A DNA stretch of 61,292 nucleotides from Sphingobacterium sp. UBA5670 (GTDB lineage Bacteria > Bacteroidota > Bacteroidia > Sphingobacteriales > Sphingobacteriaceae). The first letter of the stretch is position 1, and each line of letters opens with the position of its first letter. Positions 17,029 through 26,310 of the stretch are shown in pieces. The notes below the pieces were generated by a model, which had not been told where the DNA came from, searched no databases, and saw only the letters and a program-made list of their open reading frames with translations. Made by a program: the position numbers and the translations under genes. The stretch is from positions 15,260 to 76,551 of the forward strand of contig NZ_DIIM01000030.1 of assembly GCF_002420705.1 (NCBI RefSeq), read 5' to 3'.

Positions 17029-17350
17029 GAAAAAAATATTTTTTTATTGATATTATGGTGTTTATTTAAGTGTTTTTATATTGTTTTTTTAGTGTTTTTT
17101 ATAAACTTTTTTGTGAGGTATTTTTTTGATTTTATTATACGTTTATTGCTTTATAATGTTTGTTTTTAATGTTTTGTGTGTTTATTTCTGCTTTTTATTC
17201 GTGTTAAATGGCTTTTATTTTACTGTTTTTTATTGGTTAAAATAGCTTGATTTTATGGTGTTTTTTTTGCTGTTTTTTATGTTAAAAATACGTGTTTTTA
17301 TTGTTAATATTTACTCTTTTTTTTGCTGTTTTGTTGAAAAAGTATTTTAC
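17029..17350. other. T-skewed low-complexity spacer between the pheA leader and the nuclease gene
   Basis: About 320 bp have almost no C on the plus strand and are dominated by T runs separated by single G or A. TGTTTTTTAT occurs exactly three times (17093, 17224, 17271), with near copies at 17071 and 17291. No open frame of interest, hairpin or RNA gene is visible. Because it lies between two divergent promoters it may act as curved or easily melted promoter DNA. Confidence 0.6.
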
Positions 17351-17358
17351 TACCTTTG
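17351..17358 (+). promoter_or_regulatory. -7 element TACCTTTG of the nuclease operon
   Basis: An exact TAnnTTTG, 16 bp before the ATG at 17375. TTTTG at 17329-17333 could be the -33 element with a short 17-base spacer. Confidence 0.5.
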
Positions 17359-17374
17359 ACCAAATTCTGGATTT

Positions 17375-17851
17375 ATGCTAAAGCGAATTAATTTTTATGG
17401 ATGTGTTGGTGTGGTTTTTCTACTATCGACGGCTTTAAATTTCAAAGGGGAGGAAAAAGGGGCGAAGGTAAAACGGGTGATCGACGGGGATACCTTTGTG
17501 ATTGAAAATGGCACTTCAAAAGGAGAAAAAGTAAGGTTAATAGGAATAGACGCGCCTGAAACAAGAAGGACGCCACGCAAAGAAATAGGTTATTACGGCC
17601 AAGAGGCAAAACAATACCTAACTTCGATGCTGAATGGGAAACAGGTCAAGCTTGTGTTTGATGTGGGAAAACGCGATCGATATGGAAGGCTTCTTGCTTA
17701 TGTGTATCTTGGAAATAAATTTGTCAATCGGGATCTGGTCGAGCAAGGCTACGCGGTATCTTATACTTTAGCACCGAATGTGCAGTATGCGGATTTATTT
17801 GTGAAATTGGAACGCCAGGCCCGCCGGGAAAAACGTGGACTCTGGAAATAA
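17375..17851 (+). CDS. Staphylococcal-nuclease-like (SNase) thermonuclease-family protein
   Basis: A 158-residue protein with an N-terminal hydrophobic export segment (FYGCVGVVFLLSTALNF) followed by one OB-fold SNase domain. Active-site landmarks are VIDGDTFVI (Ca-binding Asp), VRLIGIDAPETRR (catalytic Arg and Asp region) and DRYGRLLAYVYLG with the second Arg, then NRDLVEQGYA. It should be a secreted or periplasmic Ca-dependent nuclease. Family members degrade DNA and RNA. It is the first gene of a plus-strand run with EamA, YigZ and phosphorylase genes. The export segment and nuclease role make a nutritional function in nucleotide scavenging possible, in line with the nucleoside phosphorylase downstream. 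Confidence 0.9.
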   Translation: MLKRINFYGCVGVVFLLSTALNFKGEEKGAKVKRVIDGDTFVIENGTSKGEKVRLIGIDAPETRRTPRKEIGYYGQEAKQYLTSMLNGKQVKLVFDVGKRDRYGRLLAYVYLGNKFVNRDLVEQGYAVSYTLAPNVQYADLFVKLERQARREKRGLWK

Positions 17852-17865
17852 ATAGATTTTGAAGA

Positions 17866-18735
17866 ATGATTTTTGTCTTATTAAGTGTCATCTGTAGTGT
17901 GACCGTAGCTGTACTATTGAAATTGGCTAAACAAAATGGAGTTGAAACCAAACAAGTTATCGTTTGGAATTATCCCGCAGCCGTTGCATTGACCTATTTT
18001 GTATTGCAACCTGACTTAAAATTGCTGGAATGGGATACGATGCCGGTTACATTGTATACAACCCTTGCGATACTGCTCCCGGGAATGTTTGTTTTCATCG
18101 CTTTGTCTATTCGGTACAGTGGTTTGGTCAAGACAGAAGTCGCACAGCGCTTATCTTTATTTATACCGCTGCTTGCATCTTTTTTCTTGTTTCATGAAAA
18201 GATGGAAGAACATAAAATGCTGGGGATATCTATTGGTTTATTGGCAATTTTATGTTCGATTGGCTGGCAGAAAAGCCAGAATGATGAGGGGACGAAAGAT
18301 GGTCGTTATAAAATGCGTTATCCCTTGTTGGTATTTGTTGGTATGGGGATTATAGATATTCTTTTTAAACAAGTCGCTCTGCATGTCAATATACCCTATA
18401 TCAGTTCCATGTTTATTATCTTTGTGATGGCGATGTTTGTTGCCACGTTATTGCTGTTCTATTTTCTTTTCGTTGAAAAGCAAAGTTTTTCGCGAAAAGC
18501 TGTAGGATATGGATTGGTTTTGGGGGTATTCAATTTTTGTAATATTCTATTCTATATGAAAGCACATCGGGCCTTGCCAGAAAACCCGTCTGTTGTGTTT
18601 ACTGGTATGAACATCGGTGTGATTTCCTTAGGCGCTTTAATTGGCGTCTTATTTTTTAAGGAAAGGCTATCGCTATTGAATTATCTTGGTATAGCACTTT
18701 CCATTGTTTCAGTTTTAATCATAGCTTATCTATGA
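17866..18735 (+). CDS. EamA/DMT-superfamily inner-membrane transporter
   Basis: The 289 residues form about ten hydrophobic helices in two repeats, the DMT layout: an N-terminal MIFVLLSVICSVTVAVLL helix, and a last helix LNYLGIALSIVSVLIIAYL with the typical preceding acidic residues and FFKERLSLL. Substrates of such exporters include amino acids and other metabolites. None can be named here. The gene starts 14 bp after the nuclease stop and its last four bases (ATGA) overlap the YigZ start, so it is in the same operon. Confidence 0.85.
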   Translation: MIFVLLSVICSVTVAVLLKLAKQNGVETKQVIVWNYPAAVALTYFVLQPDLKLLEWDTMPVTLYTTLAILLPGMFVFIALSIRYSGLVKTEVAQRLSLFIPLLASFFLFHEKMEEHKMLGISIGLLAILCSIGWQKSQNDEGTKDGRYKMRYPLLVFVGMGIIDILFKQVALHVNIPYISSMFIIFVMAMFVATLLLFYFLFVEKQSFSRKAVGYGLVLGVFNFCNILFYMKAHRALPENPSVVFTGMNIGVISLGALIGVLFFKERLSLLNYLGIALSIVSVLIIAYL

Positions 18736-19349
18736 GTTTATTTGAAGATACTTATCGGACTATTGATGTCAAATATGAAGGGATTTTTAGGGATAAAGGA
18801 AGTAAGTTTATTGCTTATGCCTTTCCTTTTAAATCCGAGGACCAATTGAAAGATCTTATTTTAGAAGTGAAAGCCATTCATCCGAAAGCGAGACATCATT
18901 GCTGGGCTTATCGTCTGACAGTCGATCGGGCGTTGTTTCGTGTCAATGATGATGGCGAGCCTTCTGGCACAGCAGGCCGGCCTATTTTGAATGTGCTCCT
19001 GTCTATGGACGTGACTAACATTATCGTAATTGTCGTTCGATACTTCGGGGGAACATTGTTGGGAGTTCCGGGGTTAATCAATGCTTACAAATCAGCAACT
19101 CAAGATGCTTTGGCCCAGGCAGAAATTATAGAACGGACAGTTAATGACCACTACGGGATTACCTTTGACTACCTCCATATGAATGATGTCATGCGGATAA
19201 TTAAGGAAGAAGGGGTGGAAGTTGAAAAACAGGAATTCGACAATCAGTGTTATTTGGAGTTTGGGGTCCGGAAAATGCAAGTTAATCGAATTGTAGACCG
19301 ATTTTCCAAAATAGAAGGCTGTCAGTTAACTTATTTGTACACCATATGA
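18732..19349 (+). CDS. YigZ / IMPACT-family protein
   Basis: This 205-residue protein has the UPF0029 N-domain signature: KDKGSKFIAYAFP-like start (RDKGSKFIAYAFPF), HPKARHHCWAYRL, DDGEPSGTAGRPIL, VVRYFGGTLLGVPGLINAY. A small C-terminal DUF1949-like ferredoxin fold follows (about 135-205). IMPACT proteins are linked to translation control and stress in eukaryotes. Bacterial YigZ function is not settled. It overlaps both its neighbours by ATGA, pointing to tight translational coupling in the operon. Confidence 0.93.
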   Translation: MSLFEDTYRTIDVKYEGIFRDKGSKFIAYAFPFKSEDQLKDLILEVKAIHPKARHHCWAYRLTVDRALFRVNDDGEPSGTAGRPILNVLLSMDVTNIIVIVVRYFGGTLLGVPGLINAYKSATQDALAQAEIIERTVNDHYGITFDYLHMNDVMRIIKEEGVEVEKQEFDNQCYLEFGVRKMQVNRIVDRFSKIEGCQLTYLYTI

Positions 19350-20200
19350 TTAACGAATCGGAATTGATTTTAAACGCAGATGGCAGTATATACCATCTGA
19401 ATTTATTGCCAGAGGATCTGGCAAGTACCGTAATTACGGTGGGTGATCCAGATCGTGTTGCGAAGGTGTCAAAATACTTCGACCGTATTGAACTCAAGAA
19501 AGGAAAACGTGAATTTATTACGCATACCGGATATCTTGGCAATAAACGGCTTACCGTAATTTCAACAGGTATTGGTACCGATAATATCGATATTGTATTT
19601 AATGAACTGGATGCGCTGGTCAATATTGATTTTGCAAACAGAACCGTTAAACCTGCATTGACTTCATTGGATATCGTTCGAATTGGGACTTCTGGAGCTG
19701 TGCAGCAAGATATCGAGATGGGAACTATTTTAGCGTCCGCTTACGGAGTAGGACTTGATGCATTGATGAACTATTATCAGGGATCTTACGATGGCGAGGA
19801 GCAGACGTTTCAGGCAGAACTAGCCAACTATTTTTCCGCATTAAATCTGAAGCCTTACGTTTCGAAAGCTGGCACAAGCCTTCTGGATCGGGTCGCCTTT
19901 GATTTACCGAAAGGAGTTACATTGACTGCGCCCGGATTTTATGCTCCCCAGGGACGCTGTGTTCGCTCAAAGAATACAGTTCCTAATTTTATTGACCTAG
20001 TTAATTCTTTTAGATATAAAGGTCAGCGTTTCACCAACCTGGAAATGGAAACAGCTGGTATTTATGCATTGGCTAACATGTTTGGACATCAAGCTTTATC
20101 CATCAATGCGATCTTGGCAAGTAGGGTCGATGGTCGGTTTTCTTCCACACCTGAAGAAGTTGTTGATAAGGCTATACAGCTCGTTTTGCAGCGTATTTGA
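19346..20200 (+). CDS. Nucleoside phosphorylase (uridine-phosphorylase type)
   Basis: The 284-residue enzyme belongs to the PNP/UDP (NP-I) family. It shows the phosphate-binding TVGDPDRVAKVSKYF (about 32-46), the STGIGTDNIDIVFNEL stretch, the RIGTSGAVQ turn, and near the end LEMETAGIYALANMFG (the Glu-Met-Glu ribose/base site). It splits a nucleoside with phosphate to base and ribose-1-phosphate. Uridine is the likeliest substrate from the residues seen, but other nucleosides are possible. It is the last gene of the nuclease - EamA - YigZ operon, ending before the bidirectional terminator at 20284-20325. Confidence 0.88.
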   Translation: MINESELILNADGSIYHLNLLPEDLASTVITVGDPDRVAKVSKYFDRIELKKGKREFITHTGYLGNKRLTVISTGIGTDNIDIVFNELDALVNIDFANRTVKPALTSLDIVRIGTSGAVQQDIEMGTILASAYGVGLDALMNYYQGSYDGEEQTFQAELANYFSALNLKPYVSKAGTSLLDRVAFDLPKGVTLTAPGFYAPQGRCVRSKNTVPNFIDLVNSFRYKGQRFTNLEMETAGIYALANMFGHQALSINAILASRVDGRFSSTPEEVVDKAIQLVLQRI

Positions 20201-20283
20201 CAGTTTCTCTGTGTCATGCGGGGGAGATGTTGATTTTTCTCAATTGGTGCAGTAAAAGAGTTGAGAAGAACTAGATAATTTTT

Positions 20284-20325
20284 AAATAGAAAAGGAGTCG
20301 TTTTTAAACAACTCCTTTTCTATTT
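20284..20325. terminator. Bidirectional terminator between the phosphorylase and rodA
   Basis: A perfect 15-bp stem AAATAGAAAAGGAGT / ACTCCTTTTCTATTT with a 12-base loop lies at the convergent junction. The rodA stop codon is in the loop (20304-20306). Confidence 0.85.
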
Positions 20326-21569
20326 GAATCAAATTTAAGCATGATGAACAGCAAAATGGTGAAGCTCCATAAAGATGAGCCACCATAGCTGATAAAGGGT
20401 AGTGGAATCCCGATAACCGGAACAATACCTATTGTCATACCGATATTGATAAATAAGTGAAAAAAGAGGATGGACGCTACACCGTATGCATATATCCTGG
20501 CGAAGGCTGAACGCTGTCGTTCGGCGATATGAATAATGCGTAGCAGTAAGGTGAGATAGATAAGTAATAAGGTAACCGATCCAACAAAGCCCCACTCTTC
20601 TCCAACGGTACAGAAAATAAAGTCCGTGCTCTGCTCAGGCACAAAATTGTATTTCGTTTGGGTTCCCTGTAAGTAACCTTTGCCTAGAAGCTGCCCCGAT
20701 CCAATGGCAATCTTCGACTGATTCAAATTATATCCTTTGCCTTTGGGGTCTTCCATTTTACCCAGGATAATGTCAATACGGTCGCGTTGATGGGGTTGTA
20801 GCACATGTTCATAGACCAAGTCCACACAGAGAACAAATACAGCGCAGGCTGCAAAAAGTATACTCAAATTAATAATGTATTTCCTTCTCTTGCGGTAGTT
20901 CCACATGACAAGGCCAATGAGCAATGCCAAAATCAAGATAAGTATCCATGGGTTGACCAATAAAGCAAGGACAAAAAGTAAAATGCAGAGACCGCCAAAT
21001 ATAAGTAGCTCATTATTTACGTAGCCCTCACGGTAAAAGACAAAAATCAACGAGAAGAAGGCAAGGGCAGATCCCGTATCGGGTTGTAACATAACCAAAA
21101 ATACAGGGAATAAGACAATACCGGCCCCCATTGCCAGTGTTTGCATGGTGGGCGCTTTATTACTTTGAGAACTTAAAAAGTTAGCCAAAAGAAGGCAGGT
21201 CGAAAGCTTAGCAAATTCCGAAGGTTGTAAGCGGAAAAAGCCTAAGTCAATCCAGGCCTGATTTCCGCCGACATTTCGTCCTACAACGAGTACGATGACA
21301 AGCAATACAGCCGTTATACCATAAAATATCGGTGAGGCGGAACTGAAAAACTTAGCATCGATGATCAGAATGGATACCCCTAGAATAATTGCGGAAACAA
21401 GATATAAAGACTGTTTTCCATAATTTGTCCCTAAGGTAAAGAAATTGGGCATTTCAGGATTAAACACAGCTGCGCGGATATTGAATAGGCCAATTAAACA
21501 TAGTGCAAGCCAAAGCGTGATGGTTAGCCAGTCTATCTTTCCAAAGAAACTAGTTTTTTGATTATTCAT
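20304..21569 (-). CDS. rodA: Rod-shape peptidoglycan glycosyltransferase RodA (SEDS family)
   Basis: This 421-residue polytopic protein has about ten membrane helices. SEDS marks are LRPSEFAKL-type (FFRLQPSEFAKLST), a long extracytoplasmic loop with the catalytic-region Asp in the STDFIFCTVGEEWGF stretch, and the GIVPVIGIPLPFISYGGSSL signature at the end. It polymerises lipid II for sidewall growth together with the PBP2 encoded immediately upstream (8-bp overlap). Gene order mreB-mreC-mreD-mrdA-rodA is the canonical elongasome operon. Confidence 0.96.
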   Translation of the reverse strand: MNNQKTSFFGKIDWLTITLWLALCLIGLFNIRAAVFNPEMPNFFTLGTNYGKQSLYLVSAIILGVSILIIDAKFFSSASPIFYGITAVLLVIVLVVGRNVGGNQAWIDLGFFRLQPSEFAKLSTCLLLANFLSSQSNKAPTMQTLAMGAGIVLFPVFLVMLQPDTGSALAFFSLIFVFYREGYVNNELLIFGGLCILLFVLALLVNPWILILILALLIGLVMWNYRKRRKYIINLSILFAACAVFVLCVDLVYEHVLQPHQRDRIDIILGKMEDPKGKGYNLNQSKIAIGSGQLLGKGYLQGTQTKYNFVPEQSTDFIFCTVGEEWGFVGSVTLLLIYLTLLLRIIHIAERQRSAFARIYAYGVASILFFHLFINIGMTIGIVPVIGIPLPFISYGGSSLWSFTILLFIMLKFDSNRKGVV

Positions 21570-23547
21570 ATCTTCTCTTTATCTCGCTATGGTGAACAAT
21601 TGTTTCTTTTGGTTTCGTTAAAGCAGCCAGTTGGCGTTTTGATTTTAACGTGTCCGTTTTTGATTTGACCGAATCAGCCTTTTTTACATCTTTAACTTTT
21701 GGATCGACCACTTTTTTAGGCGCAGGAAGAAAATTCGCTTTATAAATGCGGTCCTGAATATATTTTGGAGCAGTTATGGTGTCCTTGAGGTATTTTTCGA
21801 CCATCATACTTGCAATAGGTCCTGCCCAGGTTCCACCGTAACCCGCATTTTCAACAAAGACAGCAATAGCAATTTTGGGGTTTTCTCGCGGCGCAAAGGC
21901 AAAGAAAACGGCGTGGTTTTCACCATGGGGGTTTTGTGCTGTACCTGTTTTTCCACACATTTCGATGCCAGGAATACGATTGGCCCAGGCAGTACCTTCC
22001 GGTGTATTGACAGCATCACTCATTCCTTGAATGACAACTGGGTAATATTTCTCATCGACACCGGCACTGATTTTTTCCGTGAATTCCTTCTTGGTAATTT
22101 TCTGCGCACCAATACCTTTGATCAAGTGGGGTCTATAATAGAAACCTTTATTGGCAACGATAGCCATGATATTAGCCATTTGTAATGGTGTTATACCCAT
22201 CTCCCCTTGTCCGATAGATAAGGAGATGTTGAAACTTGAACGCCATTTATCATTACCATATCGTTTGGTATAAAAATCTGATGTCGGTAATAAACCCGGT
22301 TTTTCGCCTGGTAGATCGATGCCCAATTTATGGCCAATTCCAAACTGTGTCACTGCATTGCGCCATAGATCGTAAGCTTTAGGTCCGGACAGTCCACGTC
22401 CGTCGATCATTTTAGCATAGGTAAATCCATAATAGGTATTACACGATACAGCTACGGATCGCTGTAAGGTCGTTGAGCCATGATAGTGTGTACATCCCAT
22501 CCAGCCGCGTCCACCGCCATAACTATATCCATGTGGACAGAAAAATACCGTATTGCGATCAATCACACCCGCTTGTTGGGCAGTCAAAGCCGAAACAACT
22601 TTAAATACCGATCCCGGCGGGTAAGAAGCTTGAATAGGCCGGTTAAACAAAGGATTTGTTGTTTTATCCTCCAGTAACTTCATATAATTATTTCCAGACT
22701 GTCTACCGACCATCATGTTTGGATTATAGCTTGGACTACTTACATAGGCCAAGATTTCACCCGTTGCAGGTTCGATAGCGACAATGGATCCCAATTTATT
22801 TTTCATCAGGTTTTCCCCTAGAATTTGAAGGTCTTTATCCAATGAGGAAACCAGCCCTTCCCCTGCAACAGCGAGTGTGTCGTATTTCCCCTCCATAAAT
22901 ACACCCTTAGGTCGGTTTAGTGCATCAACCATCAAATTGTTAACACCACGTTTTCCACGAATGAGGTCTTCGTAGGAACGTTCCACCCCGCTTCGGCCAA
23001 TATAGTCACCGCTTCGATAAAATCCATTGGAGCGTTCAATATCCTTTTCATTTACCTCACTCACATATCCCAAAAATTGAGCAGCTATACTGTCTGGGTA
23101 GCTTCTGATTGTTCTTTTTTGAACATAGAAACCACGAAATTGATATTGGTATTCCTGGTATTGAGCCCATGTTCTTACCGAAAGTTGTTTTTCGAAAATC
23201 GACGCACGGTAGGGCGAATGCACCCTGGCTTTTTCCATACGTTTGATAAAGCCTTCCTTGTCAATATCTATCAATTTGCAAAACAAAGCAGTATCGATTT
23301 CTTTCACCTCACGTGGCGTAACCATGAGGTCGTATACCGGTTCATTCTGAACCAGCACTTTTCCTTTTCGGTCCAGTATAACCCCTCTGGCAGGGTAAAC
23401 GATGACCTTGCGCATCACATTGCTGTTTGCGGAATGTATATAGGAATCGTCTATGATCTGCAAATAAAATAAGCGTGCCACCAAGGTCAGCGTGATGGCA
23501 ATAAAGATTCCAGAAACGACGTACTTACGAGCAAAAAAACTGTTCAT
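21562..23547 (-). CDS. mrdA: Penicillin-binding protein 2 (elongasome transpeptidase)
   Basis: This 661-residue class B PBP has an N-terminal membrane anchor (about 9-30), a dimerisation/pedestal domain with YPARGVILDRKGKVL (50s), and a C-terminal transpeptidase. The three active-site motifs are visible: SVFK (PPGSVFKV), SCN (AVSCNTYYG) and KTG (GKTGTAQNPHG). A Pro/Lys-rich tail of about 60 residues (VVDPKVKDVKKADSVKSK...) is an extension beyond the E. coli protein and common in the phylum. It cross-links peptidoglycan made by RodA. The gene begins 27 bp after mreD and overlaps rodA by 8 bp. Confidence 0.95.
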   Translation of the reverse strand: MNSFFARKYVVSGIFIAITLTLVARLFYLQIIDDSYIHSANSNVMRKVIVYPARGVILDRKGKVLVQNEPVYDLMVTPREVKEIDTALFCKLIDIDKEGFIKRMEKARVHSPYRASIFEKQLSVRTWAQYQEYQYQFRGFYVQKRTIRSYPDSIAAQFLGYVSEVNEKDIERSNGFYRSGDYIGRSGVERSYEDLIRGKRGVNNLMVDALNRPKGVFMEGKYDTLAVAGEGLVSSLDKDLQILGENLMKNKLGSIVAIEPATGEILAYVSSPSYNPNMMVGRQSGNNYMKLLEDKTTNPLFNRPIQASYPPGSVFKVVSALTAQQAGVIDRNTVFFCPHGYSYGGGRGWMGCTHYHGSTTLQRSVAVSCNTYYGFTYAKMIDGRGLSGPKAYDLWRNAVTQFGIGHKLGIDLPGEKPGLLPTSDFYTKRYGNDKWRSSFNISLSIGQGEMGITPLQMANIMAIVANKGFYYRPHLIKGIGAQKITKKEFTEKISAGVDEKYYPVVIQGMSDAVNTPEGTAWANRIPGIEMCGKTGTAQNPHGENHAVFFAFAPRENPKIAIAVFVENAGYGGTWAGPIASMMVEKYLKDTITAPKYIQDRIYKANFLPAPKKVVDPKVKDVKKADSVKSKTDTLKSKRQLAALTKPKETIVHHSEIKRRYE

Positions 23548-23574
23548 AGAAATGAATTTCTATCCATCGATCTA

Positions 23575-24093
23575 CTACAACCGATCTTTCTTTTTGTAGA
23601 ATAATATGCTAAATAATAGCATGATAATTACTGTAAATATACAACTTAAAACTATACTCAATAAGGTGTATTGGATGTGTTGGAAGGAAAAAGATTCCAG
23701 CAGATACAAAAATGTATGATGAATCAATGTTCCAAAAAAGATGTAGGAAAAGAACCAGCGAATATTCATAAAGCCCAGCATTGGGGTAAAAAAAGATTCG
23801 CGTTCTTCCACTTCAAGTGTAATCTGCATGAAGAAAATACGGAAGGCAGCCAATGCGACGCAAGCAGCCGTATTCACTCCCAGGGTATCGTAAAATGAAT
23901 CTACGGTAAGTCCAGTTAGAAATGCGATCAAATACACCAGGAAATTGGGTGTTCCTGTCGGAAGTAAAAAAATAAATAAGATGTAAGGAAATGCAGCAAC
24001 AAGATTATAATAACCGATATTCTGAAATAGGAAAACCTGCATTCCTATCAAAACGATAAATCGAATAATATTAAATATTAAAATCCTAGCCAT
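23575..24093 (-). CDS. mreD: Rod-shape-determining protein MreD
   Basis: A 172-residue integral membrane protein of five to six helices with little sequence motif content, as is normal for MreD. The call rests on size, hydrophobicity and position between mreC (8-bp overlap) and PBP2. The fourth region (MLGFMNIRWFFSYIFFGTL) and the SFYDTLGVNTAACV segment agree with MreD proteins of Bacteroidota. Confidence 0.88.
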   Translation of the reverse strand: MARILIFNIIRFIVLIGMQVFLFQNIGYYNLVAAFPYILFIFLLPTGTPNFLVYLIAFLTGLTVDSFYDTLGVNTAACVALAAFRIFFMQITLEVEERESFFTPMLGFMNIRWFFSYIFFGTLIHHTFLYLLESFSFQHIQYTLLSIVLSCIFTVIIMLLFSILFYKKKDRL

Positions 24094-24928
24094 TGTCCTT
24101 TGTCGATTCTTCTAATGTCTTTAATTCTTTGCTTAACAGGTCTTTTACAACATACACATGCTGTAAGTTGGAGAAGTTGGTGCTTAGTAATATCCTAAGA
24201 TCCAAAAAAGCATCTCCAGAAGAAATACCTGTCTGAATGACCGTTCCAACAAAAATTCCTTTCGGAAAATGCCCCGAGTACCCAGAGGTATATACTTTGT
24301 CGCCTTTATTGACCTTGATGTGGTTTGGAATTTCCTTGACCATCGCGGCGCGGTAATCCATGCTGTTGCCCCATACTAATGAGCCAAAAACTTCGGTATG
24401 ACCAAGTGTGACAGAGATACGGGTATCTGGATGCAATAGGGATTGGACCGTCGAAAAGTTCGGTGAAACATTCAATACAATACCGACAACTCCGTTGGGA
24501 GCGATTACACCCATTCCTCGCTCAATACCATCTTTACTGCCTTTATCGAGTGTTATCGTATTTGCTTTTTGGTGAATGCTATTGTTGATGACATTTGCAA
24601 TAATAAATTCGTAACGACCAAACTCACTGCTGTCAATCGCGGGGACAGGGCCGATCTTGATGCTGTCTGTTGAACGATAGGCTTGTAAGTCTTTTCTTAG
24701 TTGTGCATTTTCCTTTGCAAGGGCATCATTGGTCTCTCCGAGGTGCAGGTAACTTTTCCAGGAATTGACTTTCGCATAAAGGCCTCCGATGATGCTATTT
24801 GAAGAATTTAAAACAGAATTACGTTGGAAAGAATTGTTGGTGATCACCAAAAATAACGAGAATCCAAAAAATAGGATAAACCAAAAGAATGCATTATATC
24901 GTCTTAGGAATAACCAAAGGTTTCTCAT
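24086..24928 (-). CDS. mreC: Rod-shape-determining protein MreC
   Basis: A 280-residue protein with one N-terminal membrane anchor (about 10-30), a short coiled coil (ALAKENAQLRKDLQAY, 66-81) and the periplasmic double beta-barrel (KGSKDGIERGMGVIAPNGVV, then DKVYTSGYSGHFPKGIFVG). MreC bridges MreB filaments to PBP2 and RodA. An AT-rich stem-loop fills the gap to mreB (24955-24986). The reading frame overlaps mreD by 8 bp. Confidence 0.93.
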   Translation of the reverse strand: MRNLWLFLRRYNAFFWFILFFGFSLFLVITNNSFQRNSVLNSSNSIIGGLYAKVNSWKSYLHLGETNDALAKENAQLRKDLQAYRSTDSIKIGPVPAIDSSEFGRYEFIIANVINNSIHQKANTITLDKGSKDGIERGMGVIAPNGVVGIVLNVSPNFSTVQSLLHPDTRISVTLGHTEVFGSLVWGNSMDYRAAMVKEIPNHIKVNKGDKVYTSGYSGHFPKGIFVGTVIQTGISSGDAFLDLRILLSTNFSNLQHVYVVKDLLSKELKTLEESTKDNG

Positions 24929-24954
24929 TTTTTAATGTGGGTATTTAATAAGCA

Positions 24955-24986
24955 AGCGATATAATAATTTTGCTTATTATATCGCT
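24955..24986 (-). other. Intergenic stem-loop between mreB and mreC
   Basis: A perfect 13-bp stem AGCGATATAATAA / TTATTATATCGCT with a 6-base loop lies in the 92-bp gap. It is AT-rich and has only a mixed A/T run after it, so it is better read as an mRNA-processing or partial-termination element that raises mreB over the membrane genes than as a full terminator. Confidence 0.55.
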
Positions 24987-25020
24987 CTTTAATAAAATAT
25001 TGTTATTAATTATTGAACGG

Positions 25021-26046
25021 TTATGATTGCATCAAGAATTTAAATCGTCCAATATTTTTAAGCGCAATACCGGTTCCCCTTACGACAGCGCGTAATGGAT
25101 CTTCGGCAATATGCACTGGAAGTTTTGTTTTTGCCTGTATACGACGGTCCAAGCCACGTAATAATGCACCACCACCTGTCAGGTAAATACCTGTTTGATA
25201 AATATCCGCTGATAATTCTGGTGGCGTGATTTCAAGTGCTTTTAAGATCGCCTCTTCAATTTTTGAAATGGACTTATCTAGACAATGCGCAATCTCTGTA
25301 TAAGAAACAGTAATTTGTTTCGGAACGCCTGTCATCAGATCCCGGCCTTGAACAGCAAAATCTGCCGGTGGTTCCTGGAGCTCAGGAAGTGCAGCGCCGA
25401 CTTCAATTTTGATTTTTTCAGCCGTACGTTCACCGATCATGATGTTATGTTGTCTTCTGATGTATTGTACGATATCAGAGTCGAAGTTATCTCCTGCAAC
25501 ACGAATAGACTGGTCGCATACGATACCCGATAAAGCGATGACAGCGATTTCGGTTGTACCACCACCAATATCGATAATCATATTACCCATTGGCTCTTCC
25601 ACGTCAATACCGATACCAACGGCAGCAGCCATAGGCTCATGAATTAAATAAACTTCCTTAGCACCAGCAATTTCCGCAGAGTCGCGTACCGCTCTTTTCT
25701 CTACCTCTGTAATGCCGGAAGGAATACAGACAACCATACGTAGGGAAGGGAAAAACCAGCTTTTACCATTGTTTACCAATTTTACCATCCCTCTGATCAG
25801 GTGTTCAGCTGCTGTAAAATCGGCGATTACTCCGTCACGTAAAGGACGTACAGTCTTTATATTGTCGTGTGTTTTACCCTCCATTTGCATGGCCTGACGA
25901 CCAATGGCAATCACTTTGTTTGTGGTGCGGTCAAATGCAACAATAGAAGGTTCATCCACTACTACTTTGTCATTATGAATTATTAGGGTATTTGCAGTAC
26001 CCAAGTCAATCGCAACTTCTTGCGTAAACCAATTAAATAAGCCCAT
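25021..26046 (-). CDS. mreB: Rod-shape-determining actin-like protein MreB
   Basis: The 341 residues show the actin ATPase fold: phosphate 1 VAIDLGTANTLI (about 11-22), connect 1, phosphate 2 MIIDIGGGTTEIAVI (about 153-167), and adenosine motif ITLTGGGALLRGLD-like (YLTGGGALLRGLD, 287-299). It is the cytoskeletal scaffold that orients the elongasome. It is the first gene of the operon. A TAGGTTTG -7 element lies 34 bp upstream and the NDH-2 terminator (26311-26355) lies before that. Confidence 0.97.
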   Translation of the reverse strand: MGLFNWFTQEVAIDLGTANTLIIHNDKVVVDEPSIVAFDRTTNKVIAIGRQAMQMEGKTHDNIKTVRPLRDGVIADFTAAEHLIRGMVKLVNNGKSWFFPSLRMVVCIPSGITEVEKRAVRDSAEIAGAKEVYLIHEPMAAAVGIGIDVEEPMGNMIIDIGGGTTEIAVIALSGIVCDQSIRVAGDNFDSDIVQYIRRQHNIMIGERTAEKIKIEVGAALPELQEPPADFAVQGRDLMTGVPKQITVSYTEIAHCLDKSISKIEEAILKALEITPPELSADIYQTGIYLTGGGALLRGLDRRIQAKTKLPVHIAEDPLRAVVRGTGIALKNIGRFKFLMQS

Positions 26047-26079
26047 CTGCTAATCCTTAAGCTATTTTAAAATAATATG

Positions 26080-26087
26080 CAAACCTA
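26080..26087 (-). promoter_or_regulatory. -7 element TAGGTTTG upstream of mreB
   Basis: An exact TAnnTTTG on the minus strand, 34 bp before the mreB ATG. The remaining 250 bp up to the NDH-2 terminator contain no gene I can support on either strand, only AT-rich promoter-like DNA. Confidence 0.45.
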
Positions 26088-26310
26088 CACAAAAAAAATT
26101 AATCTTTTTGAGGTTATACATCAAAAAAAACTACATTCTGAAAGTAAATTCGATCTGGAAAAAACTGTCCTTAAATTTAACGAATATAATCTGTAATTCT
26201 TACGTCCTAAGTGAAGTTATTTTTAATTGGATGCATTGTCAAATAAGAATTAAGCCTGTCTTTCTGATCGCATTGGCGGTAGGTAGAATAAACGTAGTAA
26301 GTCGATTAAA

